Positions 25,801 through 34,998 are shown, counted from the first letter of the stretch. The stretch: 47,026 nucleotides of DNA from Nostocales cyanobacterium Centralia_MAG_434 (GCA_021324415.1 JAJPJF010000460.1:1-47026), one strand, 5' to 3'. Translations and numbers: made by a program. Notes: generated by a model not told the origin, from the sequence alone.

Positions 25801-26457
25801 TTAGGAAATGTTTTCTAAAACACTTTTAGTAATACTAGTTTCTGCTCTGGTATAAAGATAAGTTTGAGGTTCAGCAAGTTTTTGCGTTCTGAATTTTTTT
25901 TCTGATCGGTACCAAAAATCTGTATCCTCTCCATAAGAAATGTTGTTAAATCCCTTCAACTGAAAAAATACGTGTCTTTTTCCAAAAAATGTTGGTCCTA
26001 AAACGCATTCTCGAAGATTAATTTTTTGACCGCGTTTGAAATAATCTGCTACCCAAACCTCTTCTTCTGTTTCAAATCCACCTTCAATTAAGTCAACTTC
26101 TAAATGAGCTTTCATATATTCTAGTCGGGACTCTAGATGATTTGGTTTGTATGCGTCGTCACTATCTAGAAATGTTATGTAGTTGCCAAAAGATGCCTGA
26201 ATACCAGCATTTTTGGAGTACCATAGTTTTCTGTTTGTATGTTTGAGATAACGAATCTTATCACACTTTTGAATATAGGAATTGACAATTTCAAAAGTGT
26301 TGTCTTGACTACCATCATCAACTACAAGTAGTTCCCAATCTTTAAAAGTTTGATTGAGAACACTATCTATGCAATTGTTTAAGTATTTAGCACGATTATA
26401 GGTACAGAGAATAATTGATATTTCGGGCGTTTCTTCAAAGATGACACTGTTTATCAT
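25801..26457 (-). CDS. Family 2 glycosyltransferase
   Basis: GT-A fold: 'EISIILCTYNRAKYLNNCI' at the N-terminus, 'WELLVVDDGSQDNTFEIV' (nucleotide-binding acid), then 'NAGIQASFGNYITFLDSDDAY' with the DxD-type metal motif. 'GEDTDFWYRSEKKFR' carries the presumed catalytic base region (the ED motif). At 218 residues it is short for GT2 but all core motifs are present, and no membrane helix is seen. Donor and acceptor are unknown. Together with the flanking methyltransferases it suggests a small set for a modified surface glycan or secreted metabolite. Confidence 0.82.
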   Translation of the reverse strand: MINSVIFEETPEISIILCTYNRAKYLNNCIDSVLNQTFKDWELLVVDDGSQDNTFEIVNSYIQKCDKIRYLKHTNRKLWYSKNAGIQASFGNYITFLDSDDAYKPNHLESRLEYMKAHLEVDLIEGGFETEEEVWVADYFKRGQKINLRECVLGPTFFGKRHVFFQLKGFNNISYGEDTDFWYRSEKKFRTQKLAEPQTYLYTRAETSITKSVLENIS

Positions 26458-26530
26458 GAGTTTATTCTTATCTTCCTACAATTTACTATTTAAAGAACTG
26501 AGTCTTACTGCTCTCACAAGCTGAGCAATC

Positions 26531-27637
26531 TTATTTTTCAGCAACAATACAAGTAGCCACGGGATAATCTGGATGAAAAGCATCTAGTTCCTCAGTAGTG
26601 AGTTCTTCAACTGCAATTCCATGATAACTAGCTATGACAGTTATAGGATTTCCATAGACATACAATTTCGTTTGGGAAAACTTCCTAAATAACCAAGCAA
26701 AAGCATCAGGTAAAGGTCGCCAATAATCAACTGGAGTTGCATGCACTCTAATGGCGCTAGGTACCATAGCAAAACATTTTCCTCCAATTTTTAACCAATT
26801 GTAAATGTTTTCAATTGCTATCCAGGGTGCATAACAATGCTCTAAGACATTAAAGATGATTACTGAATCAAAAGACTCGGGCTCTACAATTGATGAATCA
26901 TGAACGTCTCCTTGTATATCTACTCCAGGACCAGGCTCTAAGTTAAGAATCTGATAAGATGCACTGGCATTAAGTTGATAAAAATCTTTATCTTTTGGAG
27001 TTCCTCCTACTTCTAGAATGTTTCCAACTACTTGAGGTTGGATCTCTTCAATAAATTTTCGTAAATAATATCTATCGACAGGAGTTCCTCTTGTTAATCC
27101 AAATGCTTGACAAATAGGTACAGTCTTTTTCAAATCGCCCCAATCTATGGAACCTTTAGCAGGAGACAACAATCCCAGCTTTTCTAGTTGTTCTACTAAC
27201 TTAGTAAAGTCATCTATATTTTTAATAGAATCTCGGTCATCTTCTAATTCAGATTTTGAGAACAGTTGTAGGAGAACTTGGTAAGTTTCTTGACTTAAAG
27301 AACCAAGTTCAAATTGTAGATCTTTTTCTATAAAACTTCGGAAACCTTTACCAAAAATTGTTAAAGTTTTATCTGCTAAAAGCACTATTGAATCTTCAAT
27401 TATATCCTCGTATTGAGAAAGTTCATGCATCACTTTCTCTGCTATGGGAGCTAACCTATTTTCCTGAAATATTTGATATGCTTCTACTAAAGAATGCTCA
27501 TGAACAAATATTTCCAGTACAGTTAACCATGATTTTGCAGGAATAAGTTCTGCTTGTCTTTGACTCCACGCAAAAATTGTAAATAACTTGGAATCTTGCA
27601 CTTGTAACCAGGCAGTGCTTACATAACTTTTAGCCAT
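26531..27637 (-). CDS. Methyltransferase-fold protein with helical N-terminal domain
   Basis: The C-terminal half is a class I methyltransferase fold: 'GNILEVGGTPKDKDFY' (motif I, with the usual GxGxG weakened), 'YQILNLEPGPGVDIQGD' in place of the ribose-binding loop, 'FDSVIIFNVLEHCYAPW' and 'LKIGGKCFAMVPS'. The N-terminal ~190 residues are largely helical, with a winged-helix-like patch ('SKSELEDDRDSIKN' to 'LEKLGLLSP') reminiscent of the PqqD-like domains attached to some cyanobacterial transferases. It lies upstream of the GT2 gene on the same strand (about 70 nt), so the two are probably cotranscribed. Substrate unknown. Confidence 0.7.
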   Translation of the reverse strand: MAKSYVSTAWLQVQDSKLFTIFAWSQRQAELIPAKSWLTVLEIFVHEHSLVEAYQIFQENRLAPIAEKVMHELSQYEDIIEDSIVLLADKTLTIFGKGFRSFIEKDLQFELGSLSQETYQVLLQLFSKSELEDDRDSIKNIDDFTKLVEQLEKLGLLSPAKGSIDWGDLKKTVPICQAFGLTRGTPVDRYYLRKFIEEIQPQVVGNILEVGGTPKDKDFYQLNASASYQILNLEPGPGVDIQGDVHDSSIVEPESFDSVIIFNVLEHCYAPWIAIENIYNWLKIGGKCFAMVPSAIRVHATPVDYWRPLPDAFAWLFRKFSQTKLYVYGNPITVIASYHGIAVEELTTEELDAFHPDYPVATCIVAEK

Positions 27638-27836
27638 GCAATGAATTCCTCAAAATCTTCTATCAATTAATAATGACTCAGCTATTATAAGCGATTTCTA
27701 CATTAATACTGTAAACGGAATATTTTATGGCCTGAATCTTATAGTATGTTGTCAACCTGTTTTTAATAAAAATTTTGCTTTTGGCAATCGTACTACTGAC
27801 AAAGCAATTAGATTTCTTCTATTGGCGTATGTAATT

Positions 27837-28796
27837 TTATTGTGCTATTTCTAGTATTCCTTGCTCCCCATTCAGAGTTGCTTTCACACCTACTGGTAAA
27901 GCTGCATTACAGGTGTCGTGACCAAAAGAAAGGTCAGAAACAACAGGAATACCTAGATCACCCAAGCGATCGCGCAAAACTTCCTCAACGCTAAAGCTAG
28001 GGATATCTGGCGGTGCTTCACAACGGCTAAAACTACCCAAAGCAATTCCTCGAACTTTTTGCAATACTCCACTCATGCGCCACTGTGTCAGCAGTCTATC
28101 GATTCGATAAGGCGCTTCTGTCACATCTTCTAAAGCCAGAATGACATCATCAAAACTTGGTTGGAACGGCGTATTCAAAAGATGGGTTGCTACTGTCAGA
28201 TTACCAGGAAGTAAAGTACCACTCACTACACCACCACTCCAACCACAACCGTGTAAAGGTGGGATAGAACGACCTTCTACCCAGTCAAATAACCGTTGCA
28301 CTGACCAATCTGGTTCTGCAGCAAGAGTTGTTAATACAGGCGCGTGAACACCTGAAATTCCTATATTATAGAGGCTCCAAAGGAGTGCAGTGATATCAGA
28401 AAAGCCAATAAGCCATTTTGAATTTTGGCTTTCGGATGATGTGTTAATTTGCCAATTCCAGTCTTCTAGTACACGAGTGCTACCATATCCACCTCTTACA
28501 CAAAGAATACCACGACAGTTTGGATCGTTCCATGCCTCTGCGAGCTGGTAGCGACGGCTTTCATCTTTACCTGCTAAATATCCCCATTTGTCATTTATTT
28601 GTGCTGGTATTTCTATTTCGTAGCCATGCGATCGCCAAATCTCCACTCCTCGTTGAAAAGCTTCAAATTCTCGCAACGCACCACTAGGAGCAATAACTCT
28701 TAATCGGTCACCTGGTTTTAATGGTGGAGGGACAACATGAGACGCGGGATTTTGGATTTGGGATTGCATTAATTTCTTTAACCAAGGTTTCGGCAA
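27837..28796 (-). CDS. LD-carboxypeptidase (peptidase family S66)
   Basis: Cleaves the L,D bond of the terminal D-Ala from muropeptide tetrapeptides in cytoplasmic peptidoglycan recycling; some relatives act on microcin C. The Ser-Glu-His triad is visible: Ser106 in 'RGGYGSTRVL', Glu in 'ILALEDVTEAPYRIDRLL' and His in 'VSDLSFGHD'. Typical S66 landmarks 'LRVIAPSGAL' and 'GTLLPGNLT' are present. At 319 residues it is normal in length; an ATG at residue 10 (28769) is an alternative start. The neighbouring UDP-glycosyltransferase lies 35 nt upstream on the same strand, so cotranscription is likely, though a functional link is not evident. Confidence 0.9.
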   Translation of the reverse strand: MPKPWLKKLMQSQIQNPASHVVPPPLKPGDRLRVIAPSGALREFEAFQRGVEIWRSHGYEIEIPAQINDKWGYLAGKDESRRYQLAEAWNDPNCRGILCVRGGYGSTRVLEDWNWQINTSSESQNSKWLIGFSDITALLWSLYNIGISGVHAPVLTTLAAEPDWSVQRLFDWVEGRSIPPLHGCGWSGGVVSGTLLPGNLTVATHLLNTPFQPSFDDVILALEDVTEAPYRIDRLLTQWRMSGVLQKVRGIALGSFSRCEAPPDIPSFSVEEVLRDRLGDLGIPVVSDLSFGHDTCNAALPVGVKATLNGEQGILEIAQ

Positions 28797-28831
28797 AAAT
28801 CATAGTAGAGCTTATGCCTATTAGTCAAAAA

Positions 28832-30112
28832 TTATTTATTGATTACAGGCTGATTTTTCGCGACTGCTTGTTCGATAATATCAACAGCACGATGGACCCC
28901 GCCTGCTTGCTCAATTGCAGTTTTTAGTCTAAGGGCATTTTGTGTATAAGCTGGTTGCGTCAGAACTTCTTCAATAGCCTTACGTAATCTGTAAGTGGTC
29001 AACCTTGAAGTAGAAATGAATTTTCCTACACCCGTCCAAGCAATACGTGCTGCTACTCCTGGTTGGTCATTAGTGATTGGGATAGTTACCAAAGGCACAC
29101 CATAAGACAGGGATTCTAACACTGTATTTGTTCCGGCATGGCAAATCGTCAGACTAGCTTTTTGCAGCAGTTCTAGTTGCGGTGCATATTTGACGACTAA
29201 AGGATTTCCGGGCAAGTCTTGCAGTGTTTCAGGTTCAAGTCCGCCACCTAGGGCAATAACTAATTGGGCATCTAACCCTACACAGGCTTCTGCAATTTGG
29301 TAGAAAATTCGAGTTAACCGATTTTGTAATGTCCCCATCGACGTGTAAATCAAAGGTTGATCATTCAGTTTTTCAAATGGGAAATCAACAGGTTTTCGCG
29401 CAGTAGAGTCAAAGTGGGGACCGGTAAAATGGAGTAACCCAGCCAAATTAGGTCTTGGGTATTCAAACTCTCGGGGTTGTTGACTAACAATTGCTAATTT
29501 TGAGACAGAGTAAAAATCGTTAATATTACGGCACTTGGGCAATTTCCACTGCTGACGATATTCTGAAATGACTTGGCGAATGGATTTTCCAAAACTAAGC
29601 ATGAATTCATAACCAGCACGATTCCGCAACCGTCCCCACCATGCGGAACTGTATTTCCAGGTTGTGAAAAATGGGGGAATGGAGTCGTCAAAACCGTTAA
29701 CTAGTGCAGAACAAGCTGTCACAAAGGGAATATTTAACAAGTCTGCGACAGTACTTCCCCCAAATATACATTCATCAATAACTAATGCTTCTATGCCAGC
29801 TTCTTTAATAACTTGTGGCGCGTCCCGCAAAAAGAAACTCGTTGTTTTCTCAGACAAACTAACTGTGTATCGTAATGCTGCCAGCCCATCAAGTTTGCCC
29901 AGATGTTCATAAAATTTAGCTGTTGTACCAACAGGAAACTCCGATGCCGATATAGCACGGAAATCTAAACCAGCCGCTTTGGCATTAGCCTCTGCATCAG
30001 GCATACCCAAAACCGTAACACCATGACCACGTCTGTTGAGTTCGCGCCCTAAAGTAGTCATTGTATTCAAGTGTCCAGTTGCAGCGGGGCAAATAGTACC
30101 GTAATGAGTCAC
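28832..30112 (-). CDS. UDP-glycosyltransferase-like protein (GT1, MGT/CrtX type)
   Basis: GT-B fold of family GT1. The N-terminus 'GTICPAATGHLNTMTTLGREL' carries the catalytic-type His. The C-terminal donor site reads 'PLIYTSMGTLQN', 'YAPQLELLQKASLTICHAGTNTVLESLSYGVP' (split here as 'CHAGTNTVLESLSYGVP') and 'ITNDQPGVAARI', a close match to the remembered CrtX/macrolide glycosyltransferase signature. Length 426 is typical. Acceptor candidates are carotenoids, sterol/hopanoid-like lipids or polyketides; nothing adjacent decides this. It precedes the LD-carboxypeptidase gene. Confidence 0.85.
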   Translation of the reverse strand: MTHYGTICPAATGHLNTMTTLGRELNRRGHGVTVLGMPDAEANAKAAGLDFRAISASEFPVGTTAKFYEHLGKLDGLAALRYTVSLSEKTTSFFLRDAPQVIKEAGIEALVIDECIFGGSTVADLLNIPFVTACSALVNGFDDSIPPFFTTWKYSSAWWGRLRNRAGYEFMLSFGKSIRQVISEYRQQWKLPKCRNINDFYSVSKLAIVSQQPREFEYPRPNLAGLLHFTGPHFDSTARKPVDFPFEKLNDQPLIYTSMGTLQNRLTRIFYQIAEACVGLDAQLVIALGGGLEPETLQDLPGNPLVVKYAPQLELLQKASLTICHAGTNTVLESLSYGVPLVTIPITNDQPGVAARIAWTGVGKFISTSRLTTYRLRKAIEEVLTQPAYTQNALRLKTAIEQAGGVHRAVDIIEQAVAKNQPVINK

Positions 30113-30160
30113 AGAATTTACTAATCCAGTAGAATTAACCTGATAAGGTCAATTTTACTG

Positions 30161-31330
30161 CTAGTCGGTACCCCCATCTTCTGTTTTTTCGCTGTTGTTC
30201 TCTGTTGTCTGAGTAGGCAAGTTACGGATACGATTCATTTGTGAAAGAGCATATCGCGCTGTTGCTTGCACGTCTTTATCAGGATCATGCACTGCATGAG
30301 ACAACATTTGACTAAATTGTGCCATTGAGTCATATATGCGAGTCAGATCACGGATGGCATTTTGTCTGACTTGTGGGCTTTCATCCTGTAGTGACATAGC
30401 CAAAGCATGATTCATTGGTTTAAGTGTGCGGTTAGCGATCTCTGCTAAAGCTGCCAGAATTAAGCTGCGCTGCTGAGAATCTGCGTTCATCATCAACTCT
30501 ACCAATGGTTGAATAGCTCTTGAGTCTCCCTGCTGACCCAAATCCCAAATTGCCTTACGCCGTTGTGTTGGATCGGGATTGCGTAAATCTTTAATCAATT
30601 CATCCACGATATTGACTTTGGCAAGGCGACTCGTTGTTTCTGATGCCAAAAATTTTGTTGGTGGTGACGTTGTCGATTCTGGTGGACTAATCAAAGCAAT
30701 ACTGTTGAAATGCTCAGCAGTTTTGGGTTTTAACTCCTGTAAGGACTGTGTAACTGATTTGGTTTGATGATCTTGAGAAGTTCCAGGGGCTCTATTTTCT
30801 GGGTTTGAGTCTTTTTTAACTTTTTCATACCATCTCACAAGATACAGTAGTGCCCCAATCACTCCTAGTATTCCAATACCAACCAGTGTCCACCACAGGA
30901 AATCTCGTTGTTCTCCGTTTGACTTGATACTGTTATTGGATGTAGAACTAGTAGCAAAAGATAATGATGGTTGTTTATGAATTGTGGCCTCAAGTCTCTC
31001 TCTCGTTGTCGTGCCAAAAACACCGTCTGCGATCAAACCTTTTGATTTCTGGAAGTTAGATACAGCAAGAATGGTATTATTACCATAGCGCCCATCTATA
31101 GAATTATTGTAGTATCCTAGCTTCTTAAGCTTAGTCTGCAGTGCCTCTACCTGCCCACCTGTATTTCCTGGTCTCAGAATTGATTGCTGACCAGTGTTTG
31201 TAGAACTGACAGAAGCAAGTTCTACAATTTTGGATGGTGGGTTATGTGTTGCTGCACCTGCTGAATTGGGAGCTAATCCCACGCAAGTCAAACAAGTGAT
31301 GATTAAAACTGAGGAACTGCTTAGCCTCAT
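30161..31330 (-). CDS. Peptidoglycan-binding domain protein with TM helix and HEAT repeats
   Basis: A signal-peptide-like N-terminus (about 1-26) is followed by a PG_binding_1 domain at about 52-115 ('GNTGGQVEALQTKLKKLGYY', 'IDGRYGNNTILAVSNFQKSKGL'). A strong transmembrane helix sits at about 146-167, then a polar linker and three to four HEAT repeats at about 240-370 ('LIKDLRNPDPTQRRKAIWDL', 'ALAEIANRTLKPMNHALAMS'). If the helix inserts in the normal sense, the wall-binding module is periplasmic and the HEAT scaffold cytoplasmic, a trans-envelope linker. The partner is unknown. The gene is separated from its neighbours by promoters or mobile DNA. Confidence 0.75.
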   Translation of the reverse strand: MRLSSSSVLIITCLTCVGLAPNSAGAATHNPPSKIVELASVSSTNTGQQSILRPGNTGGQVEALQTKLKKLGYYNNSIDGRYGNNTILAVSNFQKSKGLIADGVFGTTTRERLEATIHKQPSLSFATSSTSNNSIKSNGEQRDFLWWTLVGIGILGVIGALLYLVRWYEKVKKDSNPENRAPGTSQDHQTKSVTQSLQELKPKTAEHFNSIALISPPESTTSPPTKFLASETTSRLAKVNIVDELIKDLRNPDPTQRRKAIWDLGQQGDSRAIQPLVELMMNADSQQRSLILAALAEIANRTLKPMNHALAMSLQDESPQVRQNAIRDLTRIYDSMAQFSQMLSHAVHDPDKDVQATARYALSQMNRIRNLPTQTTENNSEKTEDGGTD

Positions 31331-31666
31331 ATTGCAAATTTCAGCCAGAACATAATTTGGCAGCGATCGCCACCAAGATTACTTTATACTAGATTTTTTA
31401 CCGACAAAAATATTTTGAACACACCCTGGCTGTTAGTAATATTCAAGCACATTTATGAATACTAGGGGAAAAATATTTTACAACAATCAAAGCAGAAAGC
31501 CCACTCCTTTTAGGTGTGGGACGGGCAGTTGCTACAAGTCGGGAAACCCGCCCATAGCACTGCCCTCATGAATGCGATGCGACTTTAGTCGCCGTCTAGA
31601 TATCTGTGACGGTTTTAAAACTGTCTCTTAAGACTTTATCTTTACCATACGGTATAGGTAGAGTAA

Positions 31667-31688
31667 AGTAACAAGGAGGTGATGAACA
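31667..31688 (+). promoter_or_regulatory. Strong ribosome-binding site of tnpB
   Basis: AAGGAGGTGAT (about 31673-31683) is an almost perfect anti-16S complement, six bases before the ATG at 31689. It is the best Shine-Dalgarno sequence I noticed in the window. Confidence 0.8.
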
Positions 31689-32912
31689 ATGTTTTCTTTG
31701 ACTTATGAATTTCGACTAATACCAACTCAGCAACAAAGAGAAATTTTCCAAGATTGGTTAGAAATTAATCGCAAGGTCTACAATTATGCTCTTGCAGAAC
31801 GCAAAGATTGGTACAAATCTCGTTCATGTCAAATTAATGCTTGTTCATTACACTGTGAATATATAATTTCAGTTGATATCCCACGTCCTACTTATGCTAG
31901 TCAGTGTAAGGCTTTAACTCGAGCAAAAGAGTTATATCCTGATTTAAAAAGGGTGCAATCTCAAGTCTTGCAACAAACTTTAAAACAACTTGAGAATGCT
32001 TTTACTTCTATGTGGGAACGTAATTTTGGATTCCCACGTTTTAAAAAAGTAGGGCAACTGCGTTCTTTTGTTTTTCCTCAATTAGGAAAACAGCCTTTAA
32101 AATCTGGGTGTATCAAATTTCCTGTAATTGGTTGGGTAAAGTTTAGGCAATCAAGAGACATTCCAACAGACGCAATCATAAAACAAGCTCGAATTGTTAA
32201 ACGTGCATCTGGTTGGTATGTGATGTTAACTTTGCAATGGGATGTTTGTGTTCCTCAACCATTGCCTCATAGTGATGCATTAGGTGTGGACGTTGGGTTA
32301 ATGAATTTTATTGCTACTTCTAATGGGTTAAGCGTCAAGCGTCCTAAATTTTTTGTAGATCTCCAACGCAAGCTTAAATTGCTGCAACAAAGAGTTAATC
32401 GCAAGGAATTAGGGTCAAACAATAGACGCAAAGCTCAAAAGAAAGTGGCAAAATTGCATGAACACATAGCTAATACTAGGAAAGATTTTCATTGGAAAGT
32501 AGCAAATCTATTGTGTGACCAAGCCAAAACAATCTTTGTTGAGGATTTAAACTTTGTCGGATTGTCTAGAGCAATGTTAGGTAAACATTGTTTAGATGCT
32601 GGCTGGAGTCAATTTTTCCAAATTCTTGAACAGTGTTGTTTTAAACGTGGGATCTACTTCCAAAAAGTTGATGCTAAAAAGACATCTCAAATTTGCCCTA
32701 ATTGTGGAACTCAAACGGGTAAAAAAGAGTTGTCTGAGCGTGTTCATTCTTGTCAAATTTGCAGCTACACAACTGATAGAGATGTTGCAGCCGCTCAAGT
32801 CGTCCTTAATAGAGGGTGTGCAGCCGTAGGGCATACGGTCAAGATGCTTGATGAGGGTAAGTTCACTAGAACCCCAATGAGTCAAGAATCCCACGGCTTT
32901 TCGTTAAACTAA
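31689..32912 (+). CDS. tnpB: RNA-guided endonuclease TnpB (IS605 OrfB family)
   Basis: At 407 residues it is full length. The N-terminal OrfB_IS605 helix-turn-helix starts 'YEFRLIPTQQQREIF'; the RuvC-like core has Asp201 ('GVDVGLMNF'), Glu285 ('FVEDLNFVGLS') and Asp365 ('TDRDVAAAQ'), and the C-terminal zinc ribbon has C336-x2-C339 and C355-x2-C358. The three acidic residues are intact, so it should be a competent nuclease guided by RNA from the element's right end. The usual DRDxNAA Asn is Ala here. TnpB promotes element retention after excision; without tnpA, mobility depends on a transposase elsewhere. The start is fixed by a strong ribosome-binding site. Confidence 0.95.
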   Translation: MFSLTYEFRLIPTQQQREIFQDWLEINRKVYNYALAERKDWYKSRSCQINACSLHCEYIISVDIPRPTYASQCKALTRAKELYPDLKRVQSQVLQQTLKQLENAFTSMWERNFGFPRFKKVGQLRSFVFPQLGKQPLKSGCIKFPVIGWVKFRQSRDIPTDAIIKQARIVKRASGWYVMLTLQWDVCVPQPLPHSDALGVDVGLMNFIATSNGLSVKRPKFFVDLQRKLKLLQQRVNRKELGSNNRRKAQKKVAKLHEHIANTRKDFHWKVANLLCDQAKTIFVEDLNFVGLSRAMLGKHCLDAGWSQFFQILEQCCFKRGIYFQKVDAKKTSQICPNCGTQTGKKELSERVHSCQICSYTTDRDVAAAQVVLNRGCAAVGHTVKMLDEGKFTRTPMSQESHGFSLN

Positions 32913-32950
32913 GCGTAGCGAAAGTTTAACAGCCGTGGGAGTGTCAAATC
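32893..32950 (+). ncRNA. Right-end hairpin / probable omega RNA 3' part
   Basis: CCCACGGCT ... AGCCGTGGG with an inner GTTAAAC ... GTTTAAC stem spans the tnpB stop codon and the element's right end. In characterised TnpB systems the omega RNA scaffold ends at this point and the guide is the flanking host sequence. The assignment follows from position and structure; the exact 3' boundary near 32950 is inferred. Confidence 0.5.
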
Positions 32951-32967
32951 CATGTCTCATGCCGAGC

Positions 32968-34059
32968 CTAGAGTCGAGGCAAAACCTCTGGTTCCGATTC
33001 TCTAACAGGTACAGTGACAGGCTTTAACTTCTGCGTTGAGGGTTCCAACTCTGGCTGCCGCTGTGTAGTAGATTGTTCAGCAGCATTTGTCTTGGTTTTT
33101 CCTGACAAGTTCTCACGCTGATTAATGAGATAAATGCTAACTAAAGTTAGGCTGACTCCTACCCACTGCACTGGACTTAGGACTTCGTGAAGCAGCAAGT
33201 TACCAAAAATTAAGGCAAATACAGGTGTGAGGAAAGTTAAGGAACTCAAACTAGTGAGATTACCACTAGAGGCAAAGTAGAAAAATAAACCATACGCGAT
33301 CGCACTTCCGAATACTGTGGCATATGCCAACGCTATCCAGTCGGAGGAAACAAGATTTGTCCACTGCTGAGATTCGGCAACTGAGGAAATTCCCCACAAA
33401 GGCAATCCACCTAAAATCATATGCCATCCAGTAGCAGTTACAGGATCAGCATAGCGGCTGACAAACCGGATCATGACTGTTCCCACTGCCATACTCAGCG
33501 CTGCTAACAGCATCAACCACTCACCGCTTTCTAAAAAGGAGTGAGGAGGAGAAGACGTAGAACTTGAAATAAAACCCAGAATCAACTCATCGGGTAAACC
33601 AATCAAACTAATACCGAGGACTCCCACTGCTAGTCCTAGCCATCCCCAAAGTCCAATATGTTCCTGAAATAGCCACAATGAAAGCAGTGCAACAGCCAAT
33701 GGTTGAGAGTCAATCATGACAGAACCTAAACCAGCCGTTGTTCTCACTAATCCCTCTGCCAAGAAGCCTTGAAATAGTGCCCCATCGACCAAGGCAAATA
33801 AGATAATCCACAGCCATGCATCCCAACCTTTTGGTTGGGGTCTACCCATAAATGCTGCTCCGATCAAGATGAGCATTCCTGCCGGTACTAAACGTATTCC
33901 TGCCATAAATAATGGCGTCGTGTGAGGAATAACTCCTTTCATTGCCACCATTGCCGTTCCCCACAGAAAAAAAGGTGCAATTAACAGTAGCGGGGCAAGG
34001 GAAAGTTGAGATGCACTTTTGTTCAGTTGCATGAGATTGACAATGCTTGCTGTGAACAA
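32968..34059 (-). CDS. EamA/DMT-family transporter
   Basis: Two EamA repeats of five helices each ('APFFLWGTAMVAMKGVI', 'AGIRLVPAGMLILIGAAF', 'LGLAVGVLGISLIGLP'; 'MLLAALSMAVGTVMIRFVS', 'VFGSAIAYGLFFYFAS', 'TFLTPVFALIFGNLLLHE', 'WVGVSLTLVSIYLI') make a ten-helix drug/metabolite exporter, followed by a polar tail of about 55 residues. The substrate is unknown; relatives export amino acids or metabolites. The ATG at 34032 (MQLNKSA) is an alternative start. It sits next to the tnpB element, whose right end is only about 20 bp past its stop. Confidence 0.88.
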   Translation of the reverse strand: MFTASIVNLMQLNKSASQLSLAPLLLIAPFFLWGTAMVAMKGVIPHTTPLFMAGIRLVPAGMLILIGAAFMGRPQPKGWDAWLWIILFALVDGALFQGFLAEGLVRTTAGLGSVMIDSQPLAVALLSLWLFQEHIGLWGWLGLAVGVLGISLIGLPDELILGFISSSTSSPPHSFLESGEWLMLLAALSMAVGTVMIRFVSRYADPVTATGWHMILGGLPLWGISSVAESQQWTNLVSSDWIALAYATVFGSAIAYGLFFYFASSGNLTSLSSLTFLTPVFALIFGNLLLHEVLSPVQWVGVSLTLVSIYLINQRENLSGKTKTNAAEQSTTQRQPELEPSTQKLKPVTVPVRESEPEVLPRL

Positions 34060-34134
34060 ACACTAAAAGGACTTTATCTTAGTCTTACCTAATTATGACT
34101 TTTTGTAAAGAAATACTGCTAGTGATACTCTCGA

Positions 34135-34998
34135 CTAGAGAGTTTGGACAGTGGTGAAGCGACTTCTCATCCACAAGGCTAATCCACTCAAAAATACCAA
34201 CCCCATGATTCCTGCTAGAGGATTGTTATTGACACCAGTGATCCAATCCGGAGCCTGACCAGAATATTGGATTAATTTTCCAACATTAATAATGTAGTAT
34301 GCCCACACTAAACCACCATGTAGACCAATTGGTAAACCCAAGCGACCTCTACGCCAGTGTTTTCCCCATACCTGCGTTAAGCCTAGTAATAATAAAGCAG
34401 GAAATTGGGGTAGTGTATGAATAATTGCCTCTAAAGGCTTGATAAAGTGCGAGATCGCAAATATTATCGCATCTAACCAAAGAGCCTTAGAGAATTTGTA
34501 ATCGCGCTGTAACTCATCTAATAACCAACCACGGAATAATAATTCTTCGGCAAAACCAATGCCCAAACTGACTATTAAACCTTCTAAAATCACTTTTTCA
34601 AGGGACGCATGAGATTGGGGTTGTTGCCACACCAGCCAACCAAATGTTCCCTCCAATCCAAATAATATTAGTACACTGATGGTACCAATAGCCAAGCCAC
34701 GTAGCAAATCCACAGCATTTTGTTGAGTTCTACCTAAGCCATAATGCTGTAAAAGCTGGGGTTGCCTGTATACATACTTACCCCATACTTGTAGTAAGAG
34801 AATAAACTCTACATACAGCAGCACCATTGTCACGATGCTTACTAAGTTGGCATCATTTACCAACACATATATAGGTAAGGCTACAGGCAGCCATAGTATT
34901 AATAATATTAGAATAAAACAACCCAGTCTGAGGAGGACAGGGGACTGAGCCAGGATCTGAAGGTTGATTTTCATATAGAGTGCTAAACAGCTGAACAC
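34135..34998 (-). CDS. CPBP-family intramembrane metalloprotease
   Basis: A polytopic protein (about eight helices) with the CPBP (CAAX protease and bacteriocin-processing) motifs: 'GFAEELLFRGWLLDEL' (EExxxR), 'AIIFAISHFIKP' (F-x3-H) and 'LGLPIGLHGGLVWAYYIIN' (H-x3-N/W type). These residues coordinate zinc within the membrane. Cyanobacterial members are numerous and mostly unassigned; some act in protein processing or bacteriocin immunity. An in-frame ATG at residue 8 is an alternative start. Length 287 is normal. Confidence 0.88.
   Translation of the reverse strand: MFSCLALYMKINLQILAQSPVLLRLGCFILILLILWLPVALPIYVLVNDANLVSIVTMVLLYVEFILLLQVWGKYVYRQPQLLQHYGLGRTQQNAVDLLRGLAIGTISVLILFGLEGTFGWLVWQQPQSHASLEKVILEGLIVSLGIGFAEELLFRGWLLDELQRDYKFSKALWLDAIIFAISHFIKPLEAIIHTLPQFPALLLLGLTQVWGKHWRRGRLGLPIGLHGGLVWAYYIINVGKLIQYSGQAPDWITGVNNNPLAGIMGLVFLSGLALWMRSRFTTVQTL

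Larger units (their letters stand above)
31480..32960 (+). mobile_element. IS1341/IS605-type element carrying only tnpB
   Basis: tnpB is flanked by subterminal structures typical of IS200/IS605-group elements. On the left a nested palindrome GGGCAGT (31523-31529) / ACTGCCC (31559-31565) encloses CGGGAAACCCG (31540-31550). On the right CCCACGGCT / AGCCGTGGG encloses GTTAAAC / GTTTAAC at about 32890-32940. No tnpA (Y1 transposase) is present. Exact ends are uncertain; I give outer bounds. The right-end hairpin overlaps the 3' end of tnpB, where the guide (omega) RNA of such elements lies. Confidence 0.75.

Noticed and set aside
31480-31680. Left flank of tnpB considered as a remnant of tnpA
   Set aside because: No Y1 transposase motif (HUH) in any frame; only palindromic end structures are present.
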